This document shows, piece by piece, positions 1-11,389 of a DNA stretch of 64,000 bases (position 1 is its first letter; each line of letters begins with the position of its first letter). Both the position numbers and the translations under genes were made by a program. Source of the stretch: Cryptomeria japonica (taxonomy: Eukaryota > Streptophyta > Pinopsida > Cupressales > Cupressaceae). The stretch spans positions 418,329,757 through 418,393,756 of the forward strand of contig NC_081415.1 in assembly GCF_030272615.1 (NCBI RefSeq), in the 5' to 3' direction. The notes under the pieces are model-generated. The model saw only the letters and a list, made by a program, of their open reading frames with translations. It searched no databases and was not told the DNA's origin.

Positions 1-604
1 GTCAGAGATTCTAGATAAAATTTTATGTAATAATTGAAGATGTATATTTTATTTCATTGTAAAGACCAGAATGGTCGCATGTAGAAGTTATGAAAAAAGG
101 ACCTATAAGGTCACATGATGTAAAGCGACAAGAAGTCGCCATGCAATGTAACTGACAAAGAAAAAAAGAAGAAAAAAAGGCTACTAACATACTAACCCAC
201 TAACATGCATGATTTACTTTCTTAGATTAGTTTTCATTTACGCATGCATGCATGGTCATATTTGATTATTTGGTAGATTATTTAATTATGAGTATTTGCA
301 TGTTAATTTAATTCGTAATAATTTCATGCATACGATTTACGCTGCTCATGCACACACGTAACTCGACATCGTAACTAATTATGGTTTGCATTCTATTCGG
401 TGCTCATGCGTAATTTTAGTTTGTTATTTTTTTTGCATGCACATTTAATTTCTACATGTTATTTATGAGTTGCATGGTTGTTCAGTTACTTATCTATTAC
501 TTGCATGTTGATAATTATTGCTTTTGCATATGCAATAATGGTTAATTTAATTTTGAATTAAAACAATGTGTTTAAGTTTGGTTTAACTAGGGTTAGGACA
601 AGCA
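1..604. other. AT-rich stretch without genes
   Basis: No ORF of note and no LTR pair was seen. Alternating CATGCATG-type words recur (around 203, 243-252, 436), which is simple-sequence character and not clear regulation. At about 605 the sequence passes abruptly into integrase-coding sequence, so this may be another element or the flank of a truncation. Confidence 0.5.
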
Positions 605-612
605 GGTCCTTA

Positions 613-1895
613 CATTGGCCAATTATGGGAAATGATGTTAAGAAGTTTGTAGAGAGGTGTACAGTATGCCAACAAGCCAAAGGGAGCAGTTAAAATGCAG
701 GTTTGTATCAATCGTTGCCAATTCCAAGCAGACCATGGGATTCAATAAGTATGGACTTTGTACTAGGTCTACCCAGAACTCAAAAGGGACATTATTATTT
801 GTAGTAGTTGATAGATTTTCTAAGATGGATCATTTCATTCCATGTACAAAAAGAAGTGATGCTACTAACATTGCCAATTTATTCTTTAAGGAGATAGTTA
901 AACTACATGGACTTCCTAGGCGCATTGTCTCTGATTGAGAAACTAAATTTGTAGGACACTTTCAGAGGACTTCATGGAAAAAATTGGGTACTAATTTGAG
1001 TTTCAGCTTAGCTTACCATCCTCAAATTGATGGTCAAACATAAGTGGTCAACAAAATCCTTGGAAACATTCTGTGAAGCTTAGTGAGTATTCATCCAAAA
1101 CAGTGGGACTTGGTGCTTGCACAAGCATAATTCGCATACAATGATTCACCTAATAGAAGTATAGGCATGAGTCCCTTTTAGATCATGTATGGTATGCACC
1201 CTAGAGGACTGTACGAACTAAGGAATTTGGGTAAAATGGAGACAAGAAGTGCTGATGGTGAAGATTTTGCTAATGCAATACAAGATTTGCATGAACAAGT
1301 GAAAAGAAAGCTTGAAGAAAGCACCATCAAGTACAAGAAGAGAGCTGATAAAAAAAAGAAATATATAAATTTTAATGTTGGTGATCCGGTTCTAGTTCAT
1401 CTCAGAAAAGAGAGGTTTCCAAGAGGTGAATACAACAAGTTGAAAGAAAATAAAATTGGTCCTTGTAGGATTCTGCGAAGGTTCTCTAACAATGAGATAT
1501 AACTTCTAGAGGGCATTGGGATTTCTCCTATCTTCAATGTTGTAGATCTATACCCTTATAAGGGTGAGGAGTAAATTGTTTAGGTCCTTGAGATAATTGA
1601 AGAACAGGTCGTTGAATGGAAGCAACAGTTGCCCAAGGAGACATTGAAGCAACCCGAGGCAATTTTAGACAAGGAACAGATCAAGAAAACTAGGGGTAAG
1701 GAATATTTTCAGTACTTGGTCAAGTGGAAAGATCGACCACTTGAAGATGCTACATGGATGACAACTTTAGTCATATCCAAGCATGGTAGTAGTATTGATG
1801 AACTCATGGATAGGAGTCCACGAACAAGTCTTTTGTTCCTTGGGAGTTTTATGCAGGTGCATAAGATTTGTTTTCTTCTAATATTTTTTAGATAG
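613..1895 (+). pseudogene. Ty3/gypsy chromovirus integrase-chromodomain relic
   Basis: This is the 3' end of a pol gene of the chromovirus branch of Ty3/gypsy; integrase inserts element cDNA and the chromodomain steers it to chromatin. The zinc-finger end (CTVCQQAKG, near 658) comes first. Then comes the catalytic core: the first Asp lies in an SMDFVLG-like segment near 745 and the second in LPRRIVSD ending at 938. The linker GDPVLVHLRKERF (near 1381) and the chromodomain (EYFQYLVKWKDRP, near 1702) follow. The core is broken: a frameshift lies near 780-790 and stops follow IVSD at 939 and lie at several places to about 1560. The stop in GQT*VVN (near 1041) falls where the third catalytic residue, Glu, is expected. 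Reverse transcriptase and RNase H are absent, so the copy is 5'-truncated at about 605. Confidence 0.93.
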
Positions 1896-1968
1896 AATAA
1901 TTAGTGGTTGTAACTTCCTCTGAATTTGTTTTAACAAAAACAAAGGAGGTTAGAGGGAAAATAGAATT

Positions 1969-2156
1969 TGTTATTTGGTTTCCTAAATAAAAGGAAGCAT
2001 ACCAGATTAGGTTCGGGCTTGAATTAGTTAATATATGTGTATAAATAATGCCTTGTATGTAGTAGCAAAGTGAAGAGAGTTACATATTAATTGTGGAGAG
2101 AAATACTCTCTCATTTGCTTGTGTTATTATCAGTAATTTATATCTTTGATTTTGCA
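1969..2156 (+). repeat. probable 3' LTR of the chromovirus relic (ends approximate)
   Basis: After the chromodomain comes a purine-rich stretch (AAAGGAGGTTAGAGGGAAAA, 1941-1960), as expected for a polypurine tract, then a TG start at 1969. A TATAAATA box at 2040 and an AGAGAGTTAC-like segment follow, as in plant chromovirus LTRs. The end at TTTGCA (2156) is set by where TatA-like sequence begins on the other side. At about 190 bp it is short for an LTR and may be truncated. No 5' partner is in the window. Confidence 0.5.
2040..2047 (+). promoter_or_regulatory. TATA box in chromovirus LTR
   Basis: TATAAATA sits about 70 bp into the proposed LTR, followed by GCCTTGTA. This is a usual layout for a plant LTR promoter. 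It is a motif match only. Confidence 0.45.
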
Positions 2157-3150
2157 CGTTGATTTTAGCTTTTGGCTGTGCATTAAAAGACATCCACTTT
2201 TGAAAATGGAGGGGATATTTGAAAAAGATAACGTCTTTGAAAAGGAGAAGGAAAATAAGAATACACACCTTCTCCCATATTTAGGAAAAAGTGGATTCTT
2301 AGTGAAGGATTGCACACTTTCAGTAAGGAGAGATTGATCATAAGAGATGTATCATTTCAAACAAAGAATAGATTCTAACCAAGGAACACACATGTGCTTG
2401 CATTAAGGAAAAATTCTATGGAAGGAATGACATCAAATGAAAGATGCAACTCAACAAAGGAAAGGCGAATCTTTGGAAAAAGAGATAATGGAAATATTGT
2501 TCTTGCCCCCCAAGCATGGAGATAGGGACACCAAAGAGAGACCATTTATAAAAGACACACTCTTTTAAAATAATGAAAAGATCCTCATCGGGGATACATT
2601 TTCTTACAAGAGATATGGGATCCTCAACAGGGATATGCACACCCACAATATAGAAGGGTTCATTATAAAAGACAAAACTCAAAAAAGAGAAGGTTTTGAT
2701 GAATGATTATAAACTAAGGAAGAGGTACCGATTAAGGATATGTACTTATAAGGCAAGGATAAGATCCTTATCAGGGATACTTGTTCCAATAAGAGGGAGG
2801 GGATCCTCAGTAGGAATACACACCTTCACAATCAATAAGAGATCCTTATAGAAGACGCCACTTCACAAAAGGAAAGTTTAATATGAAGAAGGAGAGATGT
2901 TTGAAAATCATTCTTGTCCCCCAACACAGAGACAACGAGGAGATACAAAATAGGCTATTATTTTGCTAGCAAAGTATGAAAGCATATGAAATTGTACTAC
3001 CATGAATGACAATGAGCCCCCAATATGTAAGTTGCTAATGTCACATAGGGAGGAGCAACATAATAGCCACTAATGTTATTTGAAGATATGATAAATTGGA
3101 TGAAGAATTTGAATATGACATGTTAAATGATTTACAATCAATGAAAGTAA
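2157..3150 (-). other. 3' region of TatA with a 183-bp imperfect tandem repeat
   Basis: The minus strand matches the 3' untranslated part of TatB: a TTGGGGGCTCA-like segment near 3020 corresponds to 45998, and the region near 2310-2460 corresponds to 46165-46360. Two imperfect copies of a unit beginning AGATCCTYATCRGGGATAC start at 2579 and 2762, 183 bp apart. Short ORFs such as 2416-2682 are probably decayed or chance coding. No conserved domain is visible. Confidence 0.6.
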
Positions 3151-5486
3151 TGTTGTCAAGAGACACTGCATAGCTGGTCAGGTGTTGTCATTGATGGCAA
3201 CCAAAGTCATTTCACCTTTTTGCATTGTTGCTTTTGTTGATACCAAAAGACAGATTGTAAAATTGTCTAAGTACTAGGTTAATCGGAACAAGGCATCTAA
3301 CTGTGTATGGTATTTTGGTCTAGATTTCTTTTCTGTTATACATCTTGTGTTGTGGATCTAAGGGAAGGTAGATGGACGTTTAGAACACCTTATTATAGAA
3401 TTTTGGCCTTCAGTGGTGATTCGTTTGCAAGGTACAAGCTTCTGAGTATCGGGTTTTGGTTCGCCAGTAAAGAACAAGTCGACTTGTGTAGTTGATCTTT
3501 GTGCGGATTTGATGGAGTGGTTTTGGTGTTTGGTTTTGTGATCTAGGGGGTTTGGCTAGCATTTGTGGCTATGTGTGAACAATTATTTTTGGTCCACATA
3601 AGCATTGGAGCTCGAATTTCGTAGATTGTTCATACACGTTTGAATAATGTTTTGTCTTCATAAGCCGACTAGCGATGGATCAAATTTCTTGTTGCGGATA
3701 TATATGATCGATGTTTTTGATCATTTTGGTAATGCGAAAGGAGTTAGTGATTGATTATGTGTAGTTTCACGTGTGCAGGATAGAGATTTGTGCTCCAGAT
3801 AATAACAAAACAATGTAATAGAGTAGTGAGAGATGAAGTGTATGAAATTCGTATATTGTGCTTAACCGGAATTGTATTTTGGCATTTGTATATGATGTTC
3901 TTCAGTTCAACCATTTATGTAATGTTCTATTAATGATTCTATAGGCAGTGAGCCTCCTCTTGAGCAATGAGCTCTGGGCAATGTGGTCGAATGCAAGTGC
4001 ATTCTCTATTGTAATACTTTTAACAAAGTACAATCATTATGTAGGTTCATCCTCACCGTGGTTTTTCCCCTAACAGGGTTTCCACATACAAAATTGTGGT
4101 GTTATATTTTTGTGGTTACTGTTCCTTTGTTCTTGCATCCTTCTCTTAATTAAATTTGTTATGTGCTTAAAAGAACACATTACAAATAACATTTGCAAAA
4201 CACTGATTCACCCCCCCTCTATGTGTTAGGATAACTGGTGAACAACTGAGAGGGGGGATGAATCAGTTGTTAACATATTATATCAATTAAACCACTTTAT
4301 AACCTTTAACCGGAGCACATAAACATTGAATACTGGAATAGCAAAAATAGATACCGGTAAGCAATAAAACTTAAGAATGAAACATAGAATTAACACAATG
4401 CAATGATACCACATAACACCATGATTTGTACGTGGAAAACCCGGAAAGGGAAAAACCATGGTGCGAAGCCTACTCACAGTCAGATGATACTTCTGCAGAA
4501 AGTATGTGATACAATGAGGGGCCTACACATGCAGGAAGGCACACTTCCTAGAGCGTACTGCTCATTACAAAAGAGTCTCACTGACTACAGAGAGGCTATA
4601 ACCACCTCAAGATAATTGGACAACAATCCAAAAGAATGAACTGCCAGAGATAGCATCTACCATGCCTGATTACAGTCCCGGTTAAGCTCAATACCGGAGG
4701 CCTTTGACCTTTTCTTTAAACCCAATTCGATCCTCAATGATCGACCAAAACTCTTTCGCATATGATATTACATTTTCATTCCCATACCATGATCTACAAT
4801 GAGATCTTACATCAATTTATACCAACCGTAAGGCCTAAACCAATTAGATTGGCCACCTAAAAGATATTACAATAAGATCATTACATACATCCATATTACA
4901 ATGATATGCCATGTCGGCTTGAGACCAAAATGACAATAACCAATCCATAAATCATCCCGGTAATGTGTAGAGAACACGTTAACATGATACCGGTCCATAA
5001 CCTAGATAGGTACCATACTTAATCTGGGTCCACCTCGCCAAAGCGATGTCTTCAATCAGTTGAGGCACAATCAAAGAACATCTTTAGCATCCTAAAATCC
5101 ATCTTAAAGCCGCACCAACACCACTTATGCATCCTGTCCAAGATTCTCAATAAAAGCTTTGTCGGTTAAACCTTAAACCCATGCCGGTAAGGATTTACAA
5201 GAGTGTATGATAGCCTCGATCACCAAGTCAATACCAACTGACCAAAACATACTCCAGGAACATGTAACACATAAAATCAAACATACTCCATTGATCCAAA
5301 CATGTCAGAAGTGTCCAACAGATAGTCCCTTCTACCGGTAACACTAGATCTTCTGCCAATAACCAAAACTTGTTTGCCGGTAACCAACCATAATAGCTAG
5401 TGTTGACACCAATGACAAAACATCAATGCAACACATAATCAATTCATCCATAATGCCAACACTATGAGTGTTCCTTAACTCCAACA
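3151..5486 (+). repeat. 5' LTR of Duo1, interrupted by a solo LTR
   Basis: It starts TGTTGTCAAGAGACAC and ends CTCCAACA just before the primer site. It matches the 3' LTR (15709-16500 joined to 29095-29398) over its whole length: the early segment with TTGTCATTGATG, the GCAGTGAGCC segment, and the terminal GATTCACCCCC segment. Net of the inserted solo LTR it is about 1,093 bp, against about 1,091 bp for the 3' copy. Confidence 0.9.
4224..5461 (-). repeat. solo LTR inside the Duo1 5' LTR
   Basis: 1,238 bp with ends TGTTAGGATAACTGG and ATGCCAACA, flanked by CTATG on both sides (4219-4223, 5462-5466). On the minus strand it reads like a diverged LTR of the same superfamily: it starts TGTTGGCATT, and near its end it has a GATTCATCCCCCCTC segment and a GGTTTTTCCC segment. 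There is no internal region, so it most likely arose by LTR-LTR recombination. ORFs within it look accidental. Confidence 0.85.
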
Positions 5487-5500
5487 ATTGATATCAAAGC
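5487..5500 (+). other. primer-binding site of Duo1
   Basis: ATTGATATCAAAGC directly follows the LTR end. It is a mutated form of TTGGTATCAGAGC, the usual plant initiator-Met tRNA primer site, which Duo2 keeps intact at the same position. Confidence 0.8.
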
Positions 5501-5554
5501 GTGGTTCCTCAGAGGAAGTTTAACAACTTGAGGAAGATCTAAGAAGGTGATGTA

Positions 5555-6311
5555 ATGGATTCTGGTGGTCTTCAACAACAACTCCTAGTTGCATTAGATG
5601 ATCATGATCAGTCCAAAGCTAAAGTCCCAGAACTGCAAGAGAATCTCAAGGATGCTGAGAATTTCATTTAGTCATTGAAAGGGAAACTAAACAAGTCCAT
5701 CGAAAAGAGAAAGGAACTCTGTGAACAGCTAAAGCGGAAAGAAAGCAAAAACATGGATGATGATCACCTGAGTTAAGCTTTGAAGGAGAATACAAAAGAA
5801 TATGAGAAGCTTGCAAAAGAAAATGCAGTCCTGAAACATGACATGGAATCTATGGTGACGGAGTTGACCAAGGAATTCGATGGAAGAAAGAAGAATGAAG
5901 AGAATCTCAATCAGTCCTTGAAAGAAAGTTTTGATGAATGTCGTAGACTAGATTGTGAGATTGGCCAACTGAATCTTGACCTGCAAGAATCCAAACACAA
6001 TGAGGAAGAACTTGAAAAACAGATCGTCATTCTTAGGAATGAACTTGTGACTGCAAATGAGTACAAGGAGAAGTTCAATATTAGTTCAGCTAAACTTGAA
6101 GTGCTGCTCGAAATCCAAAAGAAGGTAGATGACAAGCAAGGTCTTGGATTTGAGAAAGGTGAAAAATCTGAGTCTGGTCAAAGCAATCCTAAGTCAAAAT
6201 ATCAAAAGAACAAACTTAAAAGGTCTCTGATAAGACAACCTTAATGTTCAAAAGTATCCATTTGTCAATGGCAATTACTTTGTTTGCAATAAGTTTGGTC
6301 ATAAAGCTATT
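5555..6311 (+). pseudogene. Duo1 ORF1, first part: coiled-coil gag-like protein
   Basis: The ATG at 5555 (MDSGGLQQQL) matches the start of Duo2 ORF1. The product is highly charged with heptad-like spacing throughout, so a long coiled coil is likely (about residues 30-180). It then has a conserved segment GLGFEKGEKSESGQSN and a K-rich stretch. In-frame stops lie near 5669 and 5774, and the frame closes at 6244. Past a frameshift, the first zinc knuckle (CNKFGHKAIQC, to 6318) has Tyr in place of its first Cys. CopG interrupts the gene here and it resumes at 11390. Such a protein would package element RNA as a nucleocapsid. No N-terminal UBN2-type gag domain is visible, which is unusual. Confidence 0.75.
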
Positions 6312-6316
6312 CAATG

Positions 6317-6799
6317 TGCAGGTGTAAATAATTATTCATGTTGGATATTATTACACCTTACTTAAGTTTACTTAGGAAACGCATTTCATAGTAGTTAGGG
6401 TATGAGACACTTGGGTGTTTGTGCCACATTGGGATAGTGTGTGTAGGAGAATTTCCACCTTTTATGGTGTTGATCTTGTTAATACTCTATCATATCCACT
6501 TATTGTGGAGTGATAATTCCACCTTTGGTAGGTGATCCACCTCGTGGAATATTTTATTCTTTCTCCTACCTACCACACCTATTTCCTACCTACCCTTATT
6601 TCTTATTGAGTCACATGTCGTGTTTGTGTGCTCACATATCCATATTGTCTTGCCTATATATGCAGACTCATATTCATTGTATATAACAACAATTATTGAT
6701 CATTTATCTATTGATGAGAATACAATTTATTCTTGTCCTATATTTTGTCTCTCTATTTTGTACATTTCATTGAGCTCTTGATCTTGGCAAAATCTCACA
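6317..6799 (+). repeat. 5' LTR of CopG
   Basis: It starts TGCAGGTGTAAATAATT and ends ATCTCACA. It pairs with 10902-11384 at the same length. A TATATAT box lies at 6655, about 340 bp into the LTR. Confidence 0.92.
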
Positions 6800-6812
6800 T
6801 GGTATCAGAGCC
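6800..6812 (+). other. primer-binding site of CopG
   Basis: TGGTATCAGAGCC directly follows the LTR end. It is the canonical plant copia primer site complementary to initiator-Met tRNA. Confidence 0.9.
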
Positions 6813-8432
6813 ATTAGAGCATCATTGATTCGTCCTTGAGAGGCTTTATTGCGATGTCAAGAGGCAGATTTGAGGAGAAACATCTTTTGGAGGCATCCTA
6901 GACTAGATCCGACCTTGCCATTGCGTTCGAGTAGCCGTTTCCATGAATTTTGAGTATAAATTCGGCCTATTTTGGTGAAAACTAGATTTTGGGCTTGGAG
7001 GAAAAATTTTGCCCAATTTGGGCAGTGGATTTTTTGAATTTATTTTTTTAAAAAAGAAAACAAAACGCGTAAGTGAAAAAAAATTTAAAAAAAATCATCA
7101 AATTTTTTTATTTTTGCGGGGGCGTACGTTGACCCCACCCTCGCATTAGCCGTACCCTGCAAATTTTTCGTTGTGTTCCGTGTCTTCTCCCACTACCGCT
7201 GCAGTTCATCTGTGCCTTCTCCCACTGTCGTTGCCGTTCATCCGTGCTGCTTGTAGGCCCTGCCTATTGGCACCGACTGTGCACCTTCGTCGTCCTGCGA
7301 GCCCCAATGATCACCTGCTGGCACCTGCCCCTGCCGTGACTTCGTCCCGTCGACCTCTTGCCAGCACCGGCCTCCCTGCCGCCGCCGACACCGACCTCCC
7401 TGCCGCCCGCCGACATCGGCTCTCTTCGGCGACCGATAGTCTCCCGCACCGGCTTTCTGCCCCATCGGCCGCCGTCTTCCCATCGGTCGCCTTCTCGATG
7501 GACCCCGCAGCCCCCGCCAACATCAGTCGCTGATGCAGGCCCCACCACCAGCCAGACCAGTCAGCACGCCATGTGGCACTTCCGTACGCCATGTCAGCAG
7601 CCCAGTTGGCTGCCAAATCACAAGAACACGTCAGCACCACCGTACAGAGATGTCATATGCCGTATGCCATGTGTCACCTTCAGATTGCGCCATGTCATCA
7701 GTCTATACTATATGGACGCCCAGTCAACAGGGAGGTGAAGTTTTTGCAATGGCTAGATGACCGTCAAATTTAGGCTCGCAATTTGGTGACATCATCATTT
7801 TTTTGAAAATTGGCAGGCCCCCTTTGTTGAGCTTTTTGATTTTGCAGTTCAACTTCAAATGGCCATATCTTGCTCATTTTTGCTCCTTTTTTGGTGCAAT
7901 TTTTTTTGAAATGGGATAGAATTTCGTGTACTTTCTCGTGGTGGAATTATTTTCTAATTTTGATGGACGAAGTTTTCAGAAATATCAGTTTTTGGTGACT
8001 GTACCTATCTAATCCCTGTTTCTGCAACTTCCGAGACTCCGTTTGGGCTCATCCAAACTCCTTTTCAGGTGTCGTTTTTTTTAAAGTGCATAATTTTTTG
8101 TCCACTCTCATAATATGCTATTAGTTTGCAGATATTTTGGGTAGAAATTTTAAATTCAACATATGGTCTTTTTTGGCCAATTTGGCACTTGTATTGGATA
8201 GATCTATCTTGATGGTCTTTTGCATTGTAGTTCTCAGCCTCTTGGGGCAGTTGTAAAACAAAATCAGAAGTCCACCTTGCCATTGTTTGCAAGTGGCCTA
8301 TTGTACATGCACTACATATAAAGTGTCAAAATCATCATTTTTTTTGGGGGGGGTGGAGGTACTTTGATTGATTGAATTTGGGGGGGTGTCTCTTGTGCTT
8401 TTGTGCTCTTGCATTCCTTCCTTTTTGCTGCT
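6813..8432 (+). other. CopG leader with a GC-rich island (about 7120-7740)
   Basis: This is a 1.6 kb untranslated leader between primer site and gag. Most of it is T-rich, but about 7120-7740 is strongly C/G-rich, with Pro/Ala/Arg-type ORFs open on both strands. The word GCCATGT recurs in several variants between about 7567 and 7700. ORFs open in several frames at once point to base composition and not to a gene. Confidence 0.6.
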
Positions 8433-10535
8433 ATGGGTTCTCCTAAGTTTCCTCTCTTAACTCCTCATAATTATGCTACTTGGAAAATTGATGCATGGAG
8501 TAAACTTATGGAAAAAGGACTAACTCATTACATTGATGGAACTATTGTTGCTCTCGTTGATCCTAAGGCTGATCTTGTTGCTCACTTGGATTGGCTCACT
8601 AAAATTATCATGGCAATTGGTACCTTAAGAAAGTATGTATCAAAAGATCTCATTTTTCATATTAAGAAATGTACCTTAATCAAGGATGCTTGGCAAAAGT
8701 TTCAAGACTTGTATGGTCAACTTGATGAGATTAGGGGATATGAGATTGATAGTGATCTCACCATGTTAGATCCCAAGAACTTTGATACTATACGAGATTA
8801 TGTCACTAAGGCAAAAGAGTTGAGGGCACAACTCAAGGATTGTGGCATTGATAAGAAGGATACTCAATTGATCTTCAATTTGATGGGCAAGCTTCCACAA
8901 GAATATGCAACATTTGTTTCTAGTTTCCAAACCCATAGGATGACAATGGGTTCAAGCTACACAATGCCTACATTTGATGCTTTCGTCGAAATGTTGATGA
9001 TGGAACAAACTAAGTTGATAAGCATGTGCATTCTTAAGAATTCTAAGTCTCAAGCATTAGTGGCAAATCAAGGGAACAAAGGAAATCAAGGAAAGGACAA
9101 CTCAAACAAGAAGAAATGGAAATCAAAGCCTAAGGACAAAACATCACCTTCTCCACAACAAGGAGATTCATCCTCTTCCAAGAGGAACAATTCACCAAAG
9201 AGGGAGATACCTACTTGTGCCTATTGTAAAAATTTTGGTCATGAGGAGCGTCGTTGCCATTCTAAGAAGATTGATGAGCTCTCACACATCCTCAAAAAGC
9301 ATAACATTGATTTGCCTAATATCTTCAAGAAGGAGGATTCATCAACTTCCACTTCCTCAAAATCAAAAGGGAAAGGGCAAGCATTCATGGCTTCTACAAG
9401 TGGGAAGACTCACTCTTTTGGGACAAGAAAAGGAAAAGTTCTTTGTGCTACTACAAGTCATGATTCAGGGAGATGTCTTCTAGATTCAGGGGCTTCTCAT
9501 CATATGGCATCTTCGCAGTCTATGTTCTCTTCATTTGAGCCTTGCATCATGCCACATATTTTGATGGACAATCATACATACATGGATGTGATTGGGAAAT
9601 GATCCATTGCCATTGGGGATAAATCCTTCAATGATGTGTTGTGTGTACCCCATTTGACAAACAATCTCCTTTCCATCTATCAAATCACCTATGGCGCAAC
9701 TAAGATAATTGTGGAGTTCACACCTGAGTTAGTTTTCATTAGAGACTTGGAGACTAGAGCTATCATTGTGACTAGGGTAGTTAATCATGCATCTCGATTA
9801 TACTCCTTTTCAGATATTGTTGATGAAGATCGCACTTCTTGTGATGTTTCGGATTTTGAGGAGAACTTTGGGTACTTGAACTTGAGGATTCTCACATGTG
9901 ACCCCGTTCTTGAGCCTTGTGTTTCATTTCCTCCTATTGATATCACATCACCTATTGCACCTGATGATGCAGATAGTGCGATAGTTTTGCCTTCATGTGA
10001 TTCAGTGCAGCATGATATATCTTGTCTTCTAGCTTCAGATTCATGGGATGAGTACTTGACATACATTGCAGGTTTGTTTGTGGAATCCTACATTGCAGAT
10101 TTGGGAGACATCATTGATGATATTCATCTTCTCTTTGATGAAGATGATCCTTCTTCGATTGTTGCGAGGGCACACTCTGACCCTCTTGTTCATTCTCTAC
10201 ATGATCAATCTTTTGAGGTTGACATGATTGTGGAGACCTATGTACAACAGTTGGAGGAGGTCTCTTTATGTTTAGAGGAGACATGTGAGTCTTTGGGACT
10301 TGTTCTACTTTCTTCTCCACTAGATCTTGGAGTACCTTTTTCAGCAGTGTGGAGCAATTTACCACCTTTGGAGGGCATATCTTTCAGCATTGACATGGGG
10401 ACACTTAAGCAGTTTTCAAAGACTTCATTCATCATGAGTTTTTTTCATACATCTTCCCTTCATGATTGGGTAGGCTTCATGGATACACCTTGGGTTTTGT
10501 TTCTTCCTAAGGGGAGGAATGTTGTTCGACGTTAG
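8433..10535 (+). pseudogene. CopG gag-protease with acidic C-terminal tail
   Basis: The chosen start is MGSPKFPLLTPHNYATW at 8433, typical of copia gag. The upstream in-frame stretch to 8403 lacks an ATG. The frame stays open for 700 codons except for one TGA at 9600-9602. Order: gag of the UBN2/retrotran-gag type (residues 1-230), a K/S-rich linker, a zinc knuckle CAYCKNFGHEERRC (near 9220), and aspartic protease with LLDSGASHHM (near 9480). After the TGA comes the protease end with DVLCVPHLTNNLLSIYQI. From about 9800 there is an unrecognised tail rich in Asp, Glu and Ser where integrase should start. With the stop in the protease, the full protein is not made. The tail could be a relic of element-specific sequence; its function is unknown. 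Confidence 0.88.
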
Positions 10536-10901
10536 TGGAGAAGTTTCTTCATACATCATCGAGTTGCTATCATTGGTGTTGATTCTACATTGAGGGGGAG
10601 CTTCCTCGCTTCTCTTCTTCTCTCATATGGGGGGGGGGGGGGAATTTTTCCTCACATGGGGTTTTGTTCCTCACATTCTTCTATGATAGTTCTCTTGTAT
10701 AGCTTTCATCTCTCTTTTGGAGGAGGGTTTTTTCCCATTTGGTTTTTCTCTCTTTCCCCGCTTTGTGAGAGATTTCATTGCATTGGTTTGTGTGCATTTG
10801 TACATGGGTACCTAACTGGCCTCGTAGTCAGGACCCACCTTGCATTGCTTAGTTGCATTATAGACTTAAGAGCATTCCCCTAAGTTGCACTTAAGGGGTG
10901 G
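10536..10901 (+). other. CopG 3' untranslated region and polypurine tract
   Basis: It is T-rich with a run of 14 G at 10629-10642. The tract TTAAGGGGTGGTGG (10891-10901 and on) abuts the 3' LTR and is the likely plus-strand primer. There is no pol sequence. Confidence 0.65.
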
Positions 10902-11384
10902 TGGTGGTGTAAATAATTATTCATGTTGGATATTATTACACCTTACTTAAGTTTACTTAGGAAATGCATTTCATAGTATTTTGGGTATGAGACACTTGGG
11001 TGTTTGTGCCACATTGGGATAGTGTGTAAGAGAATTTCAACCTTTTATGGTGTTGATCTTGTTACTATTCTATCATATCCACTTATTGTGGAGTGATAAT
11101 TCCACCTTCGGTGGGTGATCCACCTCATGTGGAATATTTTATTGTTTCTCCTACCTACCACACCTATTTCCTACCTACCCTTGTTTCTTATTGAGCCACA
11201 TGTCATGTTTGTGTGCTCACATATCCATATTGCCTTGCCTATATATGAAAGCTCATATTCATTGTATGTAACAACAACTATTGATCATTTATCTATTGAT
11301 GAGAATACAGTTTATTCTTGTCCTAAACTTTGTCTCTCTATTTTGTACATTTCATTGATCTCTTGATCTTGGAAAAATCTCACA
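10902..11384 (+). repeat. 3' LTR of CopG
   Basis: It starts TGGTGGTGTAAATAATT, ends AATCTCACA, and is 483 bp like its partner. The TSD copy CAATG follows at 11385. Confidence 0.92.
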
Positions 11385-11389
11385 CAATG

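Larger units (their letters stand above)
6317..11384 (+). mobile_element. CopG: copia-type gag-protease element without pol
   Basis: 5,068 bp, flanked by CAATG on both sides (6312-6316, 11385-11389), with two 483-bp LTRs that differ at roughly 6% of positions by eye. One long ORF gives copia gag, zinc knuckle and protease, followed by an acidic tail. Only about 370 bp lie between the ORF end and the 3' LTR, so integrase, reverse transcriptase and RNase H are missing by architecture and not by point decay. It inserted within the zinc-knuckle array of Duo1 ORF1. Confidence 0.9.

Noticed and set aside
7171-7773. Several overlapping ORFs on both strands in the GC-rich block
   Set aside because: Open frames in up to five readings at once, Pro/Ala/Arg bias and position in a retroelement leader point to composition and not to a gene.
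10629-10642. Run of 14 G as a functional element or the CopG purine tract
   Set aside because: It is 260 bp away from the 3' LTR; the tract TTAAGGGGTGG abutting the LTR is the better candidate. The run may be simple slippage.
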